A stretch of DNA of 64,000 nt from Hymenoscyphus infarciens (Eukaryota; Ascomycota; Leotiomycetes; Helotiales; Helotiaceae). Both the position numbers and the translations under genes were made by a program. The notes under the pieces were generated by a model. That model searched no databases. It saw only the letters and a program-made list of their open reading frames with translations, and was not told the origin of the DNA. The DNA is taken from assembly GCA_001414345.1 (NCBI GenBank), contig LLCB01000201.1:1-64000 (forward strand). Reading direction: 5' to 3'. This document shows, piece after piece, positions 35,531-45,253 of this stretch; position 1 is the stretch's first letter; every line of letters starts with the position of its first letter.

Positions 35531-35821
35531 GCTAAATCTCCTGACCCTTTTGACTAAAGCGCCTGACTCTAACCCGATTAGGCACTCTTATCGGGCTTGT
35601 ATAACACTAATTCTCTATTCTAAGGGATAGTGACTTGGTTTTCGAGGTTAGGGTTAGTGGCTAGAGGTTAGGGTTAGTTAGGGTTAGGGATCGGGTATGG
35701 GTTAGGGCTAGGGATTAGGGTTAGTGATATATGATTCTGCACTTTAGTAGTGTTCGGGACCGGAAAACGTCCTAATTTGGTTAGATCAGGCGATTTAGTC
35801 AAAAGGGTCAGGGGATTTAGC
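35531..35821. mobile_element. ~290-bp inverted-repeat element (MITE-like) with interstitial TTAGGG repeats
   Basis: The arms at 35,531-35,581 and 35,771-35,821 are about 85-90% complementary over about 50 bp; the core CCTGACCCTTTTGACTAAA is identical in the left arm and the complement of the right. The spacer includes 80 bp of degenerate telomere-type repeats (35,646-35,725) with about seven TTAGGG units. The flanks outside the arms share a short direct sequence (AAACACTTTTCATC on the left, AAACTCTTTTCATC on the right), possibly an old target duplication. Confidence 0.6.
35646..35725 (+). repeat. Interstitial TTAGGG-type telomeric repeats
   Basis: About seven GGTTAGGG/TTAGGG units, interrupted by variants such as GTGGCTAGAG and ATCGGGTATG. 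TTAGGG is the usual telomere repeat in filamentous ascomycetes. Genes lie on both sides, so this is not a chromosome end. Confidence 0.8.
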
Positions 35822-36745
35822 AAAACTCTTTTCATCCCACGAGTCAAAACCCACTGACTCTCTCTTATCGGCCCATGATACCTCAAGAATGATCCGATGA
35901 GACCATTTGCTATTCAGACGCAAAACGGCCTCGTCACGATCAGGAGGAGCATCAAACCGCCTTGGACGGGGGAAACAAGAAGAACGTATTTCCTTGGTCC
36001 CTGTGTGATGGTCGTATTGCAATTTGAATCTTGGGAACCGGACCGGATTGAAAACGATCTGAGTCATCTGACAGCCGCTTTCTAAACTCTATTTCAACCA
36101 CCCAGAGAGTCAGAGACATGACGGATACCCGGGTTGGGTTGGGTTGGGTTGGTATTCCACCAGGAACGGGCGCTTGCAGATTGGCTTGCAGATTGGCGGC
36201 GAAGACCAAGATTGAAAACGAAGCTCGAAATTCGATCTCCAGTTCTGTCAATCGATTCATGAGCGTTGCGGGTGACTATGTTCCGATGGCATTGAGAGCG
36301 CAGATTAGAAGGAAGATGAGATGAGATTCGCAACTCCATCGGTGACACCACAGTCAAGAGCTGATTATTTTTTTCTTTCTTTTCTTTCTTTTGAAACTAG
36401 GACTTACCGAATAATCCAGGCATACCTCCTGAGCCGCGAGACGCGTATATCAGAATTTTGACATTCATATCAGATGTCTGGAGTGGGCAAGGATGATCGA
36501 GGTGTCGTTCAGTCTATTCAAGCCCAAGACTAATTCTTCAAGGAAGAATCCAGCTCTAGTCTCAGCGCATTACAATATCCACCGCTCGTCTATTGAACTG
36601 TGCGACATGACCGAAATTACTGTTCGTCTAGTCTAGTATTACATGGAGATTGGAAAAAAGGAATATTCCGATGTCGGATGAAGGTCATTTGATGGATCCG
36701 CTGTCTGAAAAAGACAACAATTTGGACAACGTACCATGATGTGTG

Positions 36746-37947
36746 ATGTCGACACTTTGCGGTCTGCGTCGACGCCCAAAATATAAATCCCTCGCTCAAG
36801 AGACAAAGGCACCGCCGCTCAGGAGGAGGGCGAAGACACTTACGAGGCCAAAGCCATCTACGAATGACGTCGCGAACCTCAGCCACCGTGACGGTTTAAC
36901 TCCAACTACCACTACAGACGGTTTCCCTGTTGTTGTTAGTCAGGACGAGGAGGAAGGGCGAGAGACCTTCCCTGGCGTCTCCAATCTTAGGAAGAGGAAA
37001 AGCGCCAACTTCGATTGGGCTCGTTCAGATCAATTGTCTGTCATCCTCGAGATTTTGGAGATAACCAGTAACGCTGGAACACCCCAGTGGGAGAAAACCG
37101 AAGCGGCCCTAAAGTGGGACACCATTCCCAAGCTGTCTCCCCCACCACCACCACCACCACCTCCCAGTCCCCGATTCAAGGGAAAGGGAACAGGAACAGG
37201 AACTGGAACGGGAACGGGAACGGGAAAAGGAAAGGGAAAGGGCAAGGAGAAGAGGACGCGCTGGCTTGACTACGAATACGGACTCAGAACCCCGGAATCA
37301 GGCTATCCTCCTTATTATCCTCCTTATTATCCTCCTTATTACTCCCCCCTCGAAATGTCGACCACGCCGGGAAGAAGAGACAGTCCCGTCACCCCGCGAG
37401 CGATTGAGCCCCCGCCTACGGATGTAAGTCTTCACGCCTGCTGGCTGGAATTTCCAATTGCTAATTCTTCTGCCATTGTCAGCTCGCATCGATTCAGCGC
37501 ATCGACACCTCCCTCTGCTTCGAACATTTCACTACGGAAGATGCGTGGGAACTCGGCTCCGCGCTCCGAAATCGACTTCTCCCCCTCCCAACACCCGTCG
37601 TAATTAACATCGCGCTCGCGAACCAGAACCAGACGCTTTTCCATACATGTACGCACACGGGAGTTATGCCCGATAATGATAATTGGGTGGCGCGGAAGCG
37701 GAAAACGGTCTTGCGGTGGGGAGTTAGTACTTGGTATATGCATTGCAAGTTCGACGGGGACGAGGATGCGTTTAGGGAGAAGTATGGATTGGGGAATAGT
37801 GCGGGGGAATATGCTATTCATGGTGGGGGTGTGCCTATTCGTGTTACGGGTGTGGAGGGGGTTGTTGCTGTTGTGGTTGTTAGTGGGTTGAAGCAGCATG
37901 AGGATCATGCCGTTATTGTTGAGGTTATAAGGGAAATGTACTATTAG
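36746..37947 (+). CDS. UPF0303 family protein (HbpS/GlcG-like fold) with possible low-complexity N-terminal extension
   Basis: Exons 36746-37423 and 37483-37947 join in phase 0 through a 59-nt intron (donor GTAAGT, branch GCTAAT, acceptor GTCAG). The conserved domain is in exon 2: FTTEDAWELGSALRNRL, NDNWVARKRKTVLRW, EYAIHGGGVPIRVTGVEGVV and VVSGLKQHEDHAVIVE. This is the UPF0303 pattern (yeast YBR137W relatives), related in fold to heme-binding HbpS/GlcG proteins; the biochemical role is uncertain. From ATG 36746 the protein is 380 aa, and its first 203 residues are low complexity: polyproline, a GT-repeat turning into GK, and three PPYY copies. An inner ATG at 37355 (MSTTPGRRDSPV) gives 177 aa, the usual family length, and may be the true start. 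Confidence 0.82.
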
Positions 37948-38237
37948 ATCGCATGATACCCGTGAGTTTTAGAGCGGGTGCTTGAATAGAGTACTGATTT
38001 TTTCTTTATATCTTTGCGCGAAAAGATGGGCCTGGTAGGGGGCTTGAAATCGGGAAGTGCCCAGTTGAGTTTCTCGTTGGCCCAACTCTACGTAAGCTGT
38101 TTTCAAAATTTCTATCTTTGTGGGGGTTTCTGCTCAAGTCATCGAAGAAGAGCATGCAACGAAGACTGTCCACGATATGGATAAGAGTTGATTTCATAAA
38201 CTCTTTAAACTCAACTATCAGCACAAGTCGTTTCCCT

Positions 38238-39368
38238 TCAATTCCCCCCTTCTTTCTTTACTCTCGCTATGTACCACCTCCTACCAATCACTTCGATGGA
38301 CTTCTTCAACAACACCTTATCGATCGCCAACCTCTCAATCTCACGCCTCTCCTCCACCTCCACATCCCCAGAAATCCAGTCCAAGAAACTCTTGATGCTC
38401 TTCATCTCCCTCTTAATATCCATCTCATCCAAATACGCCCACCCTTGTTCTAGTCTCTGTTCCGTAACAGCGGCATTCGCAAACTCCCTCACAACATCTT
38501 GATCTCCATCTCCCTTCTTTCTTTGAGGTATCTTCTCCGTATTTGTTACCGCATGAAGTGGTCCTTTGGTCTTGAGCCAGAATCTTGTATCCGCACCCAA
38601 AGGATGAGCTACTTTCCAAACAATTCCTTCGCCTATCCCCGAGATCCCCAGGGTTTTTGCGAACGGACATTCTCTCTCGACTTCCACCGTCGGGATTTGC
38701 AGCCTTTCTCGAGTTTCGGATTGCTGGCCTAAATGGAGGGTATCGTGGAAAAATCCACCGCGGGAGATGTTGAGAATCCCATTCTTTTCATCGTTGATAT
38801 CTGCGTATTCTTCGTCCGGCAACCAGGACTTATTTATCGAGACGGAAAGGATGACGAAATATTTCCGCAATAATTTCGAAATAGCAACATTCTTCTGCAC
38901 ACCGGGACCTATCCACTCCCCCGCGATAATAGTAGGAAACTCTTCTAGAATCTCGACACCCGGATTCAGTTCTCGAAAACGGGCGTGATATTTATCTCTC
39001 AACTCCAAGGTCGCTTGTCCCAAAGGTTCCAGAGCAGCAGCAACACCGTAAACATCTTTTCCGGTGGGTGTAAGACCTACAACATTCCGGGATTGGATGG
39101 TGATTTTATCGTTGCAATCTATCACGAGATCCGCATGGGCACCGTGAAGTTTCACTGTCCCAATGAGGGGGAGAACATGATTTCCAATATCGACTTGGAG
39201 GGTTATGTCTCCCTTTTCAAGCTTGATCATGTCGACGTAGTTGTAGCCTATTTCCGCGACTTTGCCGCTGATTTTTGGGAAAAGGGAGCTTGGTCTTTCG
39301 GGTGACTCGGTTGGGGAGTCCATTTTTGGAGTTAGCGGTTGAGGTGGAGGAGTTGCTGGCAGTATCAT
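38238..39368 (-). CDS. ATP-dependent RNA-ligase-like nucleotidyltransferase (376 aa)
   Basis: The frame has no introns. I take ATG 39368 as the start (the frame runs further up without an ATG); 39323 is another possibility. Nucleotidyltransferase motifs are visible: motif I KLHG in IGTVKLHGAHADLVI (Lys about residue 73, the expected adenylylation site), motif IIIa-like AGEWIGPGVQKNVAIS, motif IV EGIVWK and motif V FWLKTKG. This matches the RNA_ligase domain (PF09414-like). Such fungal proteins are presumed to join RNA ends through an enzyme-AMP intermediate, but their substrates are mostly unknown. The last 90 residues are charged helices. It is convergent with the UPF0303 gene, with a 290-bp gap. 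Confidence 0.88.
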   Translation of the reverse strand: MILPATPPPQPLTPKMDSPTESPERPSSLFPKISGKVAEIGYNYVDMIKLEKGDITLQVDIGNHVLPLIGTVKLHGAHADLVIDCNDKITIQSRNVVGLTPTGKDVYGVAAALEPLGQATLELRDKYHARFRELNPGVEILEEFPTIIAGEWIGPGVQKNVAISKLLRKYFVILSVSINKSWLPDEEYADINDEKNGILNISRGGFFHDTLHLGQQSETRERLQIPTVEVERECPFAKTLGISGIGEGIVWKVAHPLGADTRFWLKTKGPLHAVTNTEKIPQRKKGDGDQDVVREFANAAVTEQRLEQGWAYLDEMDIKREMKSIKSFLDWISGDVEVEERREIERLAIDKVLLKKSIEVIGRRWYIARVKKEGGN

Positions 39369-41245
39369 ATTGGGAGAATTGTATTGTTGGTTTCGAAAGG
39401 AGTTGATGAGATTGAAGTGATGAAGTCGACACAATCTAATACATAAGTTGTTTGACAGCAGCTGTACAAATGCCTGGGATATGCGTGGGAAATGCGAAGG
39501 GCTTGGTATTTAAAGGAACGGGCTGTGAGTTAATAAAGCCCTCTCGCTACGTAAATACAAAGCTGCTAGGAATGGAACATCATAATTTGAACTAAGAATG
39601 CTCGTTATGGGGTTGGTATATACTAGGTATCAGCCTTACAGGATGTGACTCACGTAATAAGGTAAGCTCGGTGTCGTTCCCGAGCTAAGCCTCTAGCTCT
39701 CTAACTTAGTAAGTAGGTAATTATTATATTAAATTTTGAAACTACTTCGTCCTAGGGGAAATAGTCTATAATAGATATGATTTTTATAAGAGAGTAAATA
39801 AAGTGTTTTTCAAGGGTTTTATAATAATACTACTTTTCTACTATTTTATCTACTACTCGTCTACTACTTTTAAATCTATATATATCTTATATATTATTCT
39901 AATTAACTCTACTACTATCTGTTTTAGACTAGATTTCTATACCTTAAGAACTATACTTCTTAATCTAATCTTAGAGTTATAAACCTCTAGATAGTAGATT
40001 TAGATATAGTCTTTTATAATATCTTATAGAGTTTTTATAAGATTTAAGTTAAAAGAGAGAGCTAGCTATAGAATAGACTCTAGTTCCATCACTTTAAGAA
40101 CTTAAGTAAATATAGCGTTATATCTCTTAACGTTATTTTATAAAGAATTCTATTTATAAGTATTATTTTATTATAAAGTCTATACTAGAGAGAATAATAT
40201 CTAAGTAGCTCTTAGTATTAATTACTTTCTACTCTTTCTCTTAAAATATAAATTTTACTTTATCTAGCTTCTTATATCTCTTTCTCTCTAGAATAAAATA
40301 TATTATTATCTAATTTTTCTTTAATAGACCTCGTTCGTCTACTAAATATAGTACTACTTAGTATAGAACTCTAGATTAGCCTAAGTCTCGTCTATAAAGA
40401 GAACCTAGTATTATTTCTCGTTAGTCTAGTTTATATACTTTAAGATCTAGACTAACTAATTTATAGTATATTATTCTATAAAAGATAGCTTCTTTCTTTA
40501 ATATCGACAAGTAAAACCTTTCTTAATAAGAGCTATCTAGATCTCGTTCTCTCTATAGTTTTAAATTAAAATAGTAGAGATATTCTACTAAAGCGTCTAC
40601 TAGTTTATTCTAGTTAAGATTACTATTTAGTAAGTTACTTACGTTATAGAGTATTAAGTCTAATATAGCGTCTAGTTTTATTATTTTATAAAATAAGATA
40701 ATAAGATAAAGCATAGTATACCTAGTTATAGATTTAGCTATTTTATAAAACAATATTATCTCTAAACTATTCTATAATAAAAAAGAGTATAAAACTTATA
40801 AGCGAGTGTTATAGATAAGCTCTAGAGACTTCTTATAGTTAGAAGTAATATTTATAGTACTATAGTAAGAGTAGAGTAAAAGAGAGAAGTAAAAGTAACT
40901 ATAGATACTTAAGAATACTTGAGAATAATCTAAAAAGATTAAAAAAGCAGTGTTAAAATACTCTAGGAAATTAGATATATAATAGTAATTTACCTCTTTT
41001 TACCTCTATTAAATAATCTATTTACTCTCTTATAAATACTCTTAAGAATATTATAGACTGTTTCGCCTAGGACGAAGTAGATGCACGGAATAGTGTGATT
41101 GAAATTCAAGGTTTAATAGACATTGAAGTGTAGATAACTTACTATTATAGCTTACAATTCGTCAAAATTTCTGTACTGACTTCTCGTAGACAGACACATT
41201 TCGTATTACAGCGGCTCTGAATCCTTTCAATTATTTTCCTAACGC
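39369..41245. other. Intergenic, mostly a RIP-degraded transposon
   Basis: Outside the TIR element at 39,745-41,077 nothing is recognised. Confidence 0.5.
39745..41077. mobile_element. 1.33-kb degenerate TIR DNA transposon with TA duplication
   Basis: The left end reads CTTCGTCCTAGG, G, GAAA, T, AGTCTATA. The right end is its reverse complement with two changes (CTAGGC and AAAC). A TA sits directly outside each end (39,743-39,744 and 41,078-41,079). The length and TA site fit a Tc1/mariner-type element of 1.3 kb. The interior is almost pure A/T with stops in every frame, as expected after heavy RIP, so the transposase cannot be read. Confidence 0.72.
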
Positions 41246-41564
41246 CTAGTAATACAATCCGTATAACTTCTGAATAATTGATCTTGACGGGGGAAGTAAC
41301 TTAGTAGCTTGATTCATGGCGGGTATACGCCCACTGTAAATGAAAACTCTGGCGAACAGAATGAATAAAAGGACTCCAATCGGGAAGCCTAAGCATCGGC
41401 TGTGTTTCGATTTAAGAAAAGGAGCAGCATAGAGACGCTGAAGTCGAAACCAATCTCGTTTCCTGTTATACTCTTTTTCGCAAGATTCAACAGAAATGAA
41501 ATTTCTCCCCGCCATATAGTACCCTCGTCTCATGTTTTGCTTGTCGAGTGAAAGAAAATGCAAC

Positions 41565-42260
41565 TCAGAAGACACTGACAGTCAGATAAACTTCAGTTTC
41601 TGTTCGCAATATCAGCCCCCAAACCCAACAACACACGAAAACGAAAACCAACTCACGAGGACCCTTCTTATCAAGCACCCCCCAATGAATCCTCTGCTTC
41701 AACTCATGCCCCGGATTCTCCTCCTTCGCCACCCTCCAAACCCCCCTTCCCCCCTTCCCATACACAAGCAGCAACCTCACAACGTTATCCAAACACTTAC
41801 TCTTAACCTCCCACTCCTTACTCGGCCTATGCAACGTACTCAGTGCTGGACAGCACGGGATCTCACTATCCCCAAACCACGTCTCGGCCACTAAATCGCA
41901 CCAAACAGTATCCATCGCCAGTGTCCCATTCGCATTCAAATTAAACGCCCCCTGCTTTGTAAACGAATACTCCCAGGGGTTCGCGATGTATTCGAGCGGT
42001 GGTTGCACGGGGTTGAACACCTTCTCCATGCCGACGAAGACGCGTTCCCCACGGAACATATCTTTTTCTGTCACGGGAATGACTTCGATGGCGAAGGCGA
42101 GCTCGGGGGAGATGGGGTAGGTGCCGCCTTTATATTTGGAGTCGCAGTGGGACCCGGCTTTGAGGATTTCCGTGCGTTTTTCTACTGGTTCAGGGAGGGC
42201 GAGGGTTGTTGGGAGGAGGGTGCCCATGAAGAGGGCGAGCACCGTTTTGGAAACTCGCAT
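41565..42260 (-). CDS. Secreted Cys-containing protein, effector-like (231 aa, or 310 aa if spliced)
   Basis: ATG 42260 opens a clear signal peptide (MRVSKTVLALFMGTLLPTTLA) followed by a Kex2-like KR site. The body has five or more cysteines (SHCD, VWCD, IPCCP, SKCL), an N-glycosylation site NGT and EKVFNPVQPPLEYIANPWEY. No domain is known to me. Near the end a strong intron is possible at 41575-41656 (donor GTGAGT, branch CTGAC, acceptor GTCAG). It would replace the last 30 residues by a 109-residue exon ending at 41246 that contains a membrane helix (FPIGVLLFILFARVFIYS). I cannot tell which form is used. The signal peptide argues for secretion; role unknown. Confidence 0.62.
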   Translation of the reverse strand: MRVSKTVLALFMGTLLPTTLALPEPVEKRTEILKAGSHCDSKYKGGTYPISPELAFAIEVIPVTEKDMFRGERVFVGMEKVFNPVQPPLEYIANPWEYSFTKQGAFNLNANGTLAMDTVWCDLVAETWFGDSEIPCCPALSTLHRPSKEWEVKSKCLDNVVRLLLVYGKGGRGVWRVAKEENPGHELKQRIHWGVLDKKGPRELVFVFVCCWVWGLILRTETEVYLTVSVF

Positions 42261-43926
42261 CTTGGCGAGTGTAGTCTTGGTTGTAGATGAGAGCTGTAAG
42301 TGAAATTCGAAGCCAAATAGGGTTGATTCCAAACCGTAGCGGAGAAAGATCGCTGCACTCAAAGGAGTGTGTTGGAAAAAATGGGAACCGCGATGGAAAA
42401 GTATTTTGCTTAGGCAGGGTGATCGTAAGTAGGAAAGAATTCTAACACTGTAACTAGGAGTTAATCAAGTAGTAATAGACCTCTTTTCACGACTAGCTCA
42501 TATACTGGTGTAAGCCGGGGAAAATTGGGCTCTACACTAAGGAATTAGTTTGGTCCTCAGAATTTCGCTCGTCATTTCCGAGCTAACAGACGGAGAGAGA
42601 TTAACGTGTTTCCGCGTTTGGCAAGTGAAGAAATTAGAATTGGAAGAAGCGATAGAGGATTTCCATTGAAACCTTCCCTCAAGTGACTTGCTCGTTTTAC
42701 AAAGATTAATGACAAGATTTAATGCTAATTGAGAAAAAGTGGCAGTGACGTAAGTAGGAAATAGAGCAAGGGAAGAAACTAGTTCCCAATAAATTAAATC
42801 CAAGTAACATGTAGAAGCAATTGGATTTGACCCTTATTTGGCAGAAGTGTGAAAAATACAAGGGGGTTGATGTTGCGGTAGTATATTCGTATTCATATAA
42901 TATAACCACAGATTCGGTTGATGTGCTGCTAACCACCGAATCCGCGATAGAAAGAAAAAACCAAGGAGTGAAGAATTGAGAAGCGCTAAAGGATTTGATT
43001 CCATTCCAGTGAGACGACTGCCACAAGGGAGTCTATGGACAAAGGGGCCTCATAGTTCAGCAGACTTTCTCCGTATTTGATAAAATCAAAGCAAAGAAGA
43101 TGAAGAAACATAAATCAAGGGGGTTTGAGATGATCAAAAATAGACAAATGCCCCCCTCCACCCCCCAAAAGGGGGAACCACAACCCAAGCAAGCGATAAA
43201 GATAAAATAAACATACATCTTAATGTAGAGCCATGAGTTCAGGACTACCTATGACAGAGGTTCCCGAGGTTTCGAATGTAATACGAGCGCACCCAAGTTG
43301 CAAACCCTGCTCTGTTCTACCTATGAAGAATAGCCTCAATCACTTTGCCTGTGAATCGAAGGCTACTGCATTAAAAAATTGGGAGGAGTGGGCAAACATT
43401 TGAACGTTGGCAACTGTAGGATGAAATAATCATTTTCATATGATGGGGTTTGATTTAAAATACAGATATCCAGGAGAAATATGCTAGAACCACAAAAAGA
43501 TTCCTTTGCGGCAAATTCAAAGAAAGAATATGTTACCTTTTTACTGACGACGTGTGGTATTTCTTGAGTGTAAGAGAAGTGACACTATACCTGTAGCTTA
43601 TTACTTGCCTTGTGACAGGAGAGACGATGAGATTCGTGAGTTTTCTGCAGCAAAGACTTTTTAGCAACAACTCAGCATACACACGATAACGAGGGATGGA
43701 GATACATCCAATTTTGACAGTTTTGTTTTTTGAATTTGTTTCATACTATTGATTACGAACAGCCTCCATGTTAGCCTCCATCTAAAGCAATTGTGCGAAA
43801 GAGAAAAAAGTGGCGCTGGAAGGTAAACACCACCCGAACGCCTTGTGTGATACTTGCAAAGATTCCACCATTGTACACCCCCACCCATCCAGTCAAGCCA
43901 ATTCCCATAAACAAGATAGGATGAAT
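42261..43926. other. Intergenic, no gene recognised
   Basis: Open frames here are short (up to about 106 codons), Ser/Phe-rich and without domains. A C-rich patch lies at about 43,150-43,180. Confidence 0.4.
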
Positions 43927-44908
43927 CTAAAATTCCTCCTCGCCATTCGTTTGATATATATGTCGACTTCTCGTAGGATCTTTGCGCATGGTTTGGCCAG
44001 AACCCGTGAAGCCAACTGATACAAAGTTAACCTTATCCACAACGAGGGGAGGGGTAACGTGCCTCTACCATGAACACCTTCCGGTGTACGAAACATGCTA
44101 TCCTTCTTTCCCGCCTTGCCGAATTTTCCCTTTGCCGCAAAGTCCTGCCACTTGTTTTTGCCAGCTTCCAATTCCTTATTTGCCTTGATCTTCTTGGGAA
44201 CTTTGGCGGGCCGGACAGGGCCATCACTAACCTTACTTGGCTCACGCTTGGTCTGTTGCGCGAGTTCGGGATTGATGTCGGGTGCGGCGGATATGACATT
44301 GGCAGCTGTTGCGGGGGGCGTGGGTATAGAGGCTGCGACTGGTGTTCCATCAGCTTTGCGCTTGTTTGGGTTCACGATGGGTTTGATATCCTTGGCTCGA
44401 AGTGTCTCGGTGGTATCGTAACTCTTGAACTTGACAATATATACGGGTGCTGTCGATGAACCGGTTATCGATGTGATTCTCGCAGGATAGAAACCCTTGT
44501 CCCCAGAGTGCCACTTTGCCAACACGGTATCGTTCACCGAGAATTTGGTTTGGACGTCTGTATCTTCGGGGGCTGCGGGAGGTGCTGCATTATTCTTCTT
44601 GAATGCGGGGTGATTTTCTCGCGACCATTTCTCCTTCACAGCGGGTTCTGATTGTTTGGGAACCGAAGCTGGCACTGAAGAGGGCTTTAGTTCTGCGATC
44701 GATGCTTCGGTGAGGGAAATGACTTGTTCGAGTTCAGTCTTTAATTCCTGAAGCTCTGCACTATCCGGATCTGCTGAGAGGCCGAGTTGGACTGTTTCCA
44801 ACTGTTTGAGGTTAGCAGTATTCCCGCTCGAAAGAGGAAGATGGTGGAACGAGCCTGCAGCTTATACTCCTTGATATCATTTTCGAGGTTGGCGATTTCA
44901 CCACTCAT
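43927..44908 (-). CDS. SPF30: SPF30/SMNDC1-like Tudor splicing factor (291 aa, 3 exons)
   Basis: Exons: 44908-44855 (MSGEIANLENDIKEYKLQ), 44801-44069 and 44015-43927. Intron 2 is 53 nt with donor GTAGAG, branch GTTAAC and acceptor ATCAG; it restores GVHVGFTGSGQTMRKDPTRSRHIYQ, the family's conserved tail, and ends at TAG 43927. Intron 1 (53 nt, branch TGCTAACC, acceptor AACAG) appears to start with GC (CAG then GCTCGT); no GT in this place keeps the frame. The Tudor domain reads KFSVNDTVLAKWHSGDKGFYPARI and VYIVKFKSYDTTETLRAKDIKPI. SPF30 binds symmetrically dimethylated arginines on Sm proteins and is needed for tri-snRNP joining in the nucleus. The start lies 345 bp from divergent SAF4. Confidence 0.92.
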
Positions 44909-45253
44909 CGTGAAGAGAGCGAGCGAGCTTCTTTTGCCGTCACTGACGTGGGATCGTAGTAAAGCCGCGTCGGAGCGAAAGAACTGGCGGGAGGAAGGGG
45001 TCTATTTTTGTGTACAGTTGGAAGACAAGTCAAGAAGTTTGAGATGGTTCGTGGATTGAAGTGAATAAAGACGTGATATTGTCGGGAACCTTCTTCCCTC
45101 AGTGACGGCGCCAGTCGCCAGTGAATCGGGGCTGATTAAGCAAGGCTCCGATTCCCGGCAGGATATCGGCTCTTGCCTTGCCTTCATGAAATTCTCACAG
45201 CCTCGAGCCACGCATCAACAACTCCCCCGCAACAACCAGCACAAATCTTCAAG
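44909..45253. promoter_or_regulatory. Shared promoter region of SPF30 and SAF4
   Basis: These 345 bp between divergent start codons hold no gene. No specific binding site is recognised, but two splicing-factor genes must share it. Confidence 0.55.

Larger units (their letters stand above)
34943..36745. other. Intergenic region containing an inverted-repeat element with telomere-like DNA
   Basis: This is the upstream region of ALO1 and of the UPF0303 gene. It holds a G run near 34,988-34,997, the inverted-repeat element at 35,531-35,821 and a (GGGTT)n stretch near 36,128-36,150. No gene is recognised. Confidence 0.5.

Noticed and set aside
35646..35725. True chromosome end
   Set aside because: The TTAGGG units are few and degenerate, with ordinary genes on both sides.
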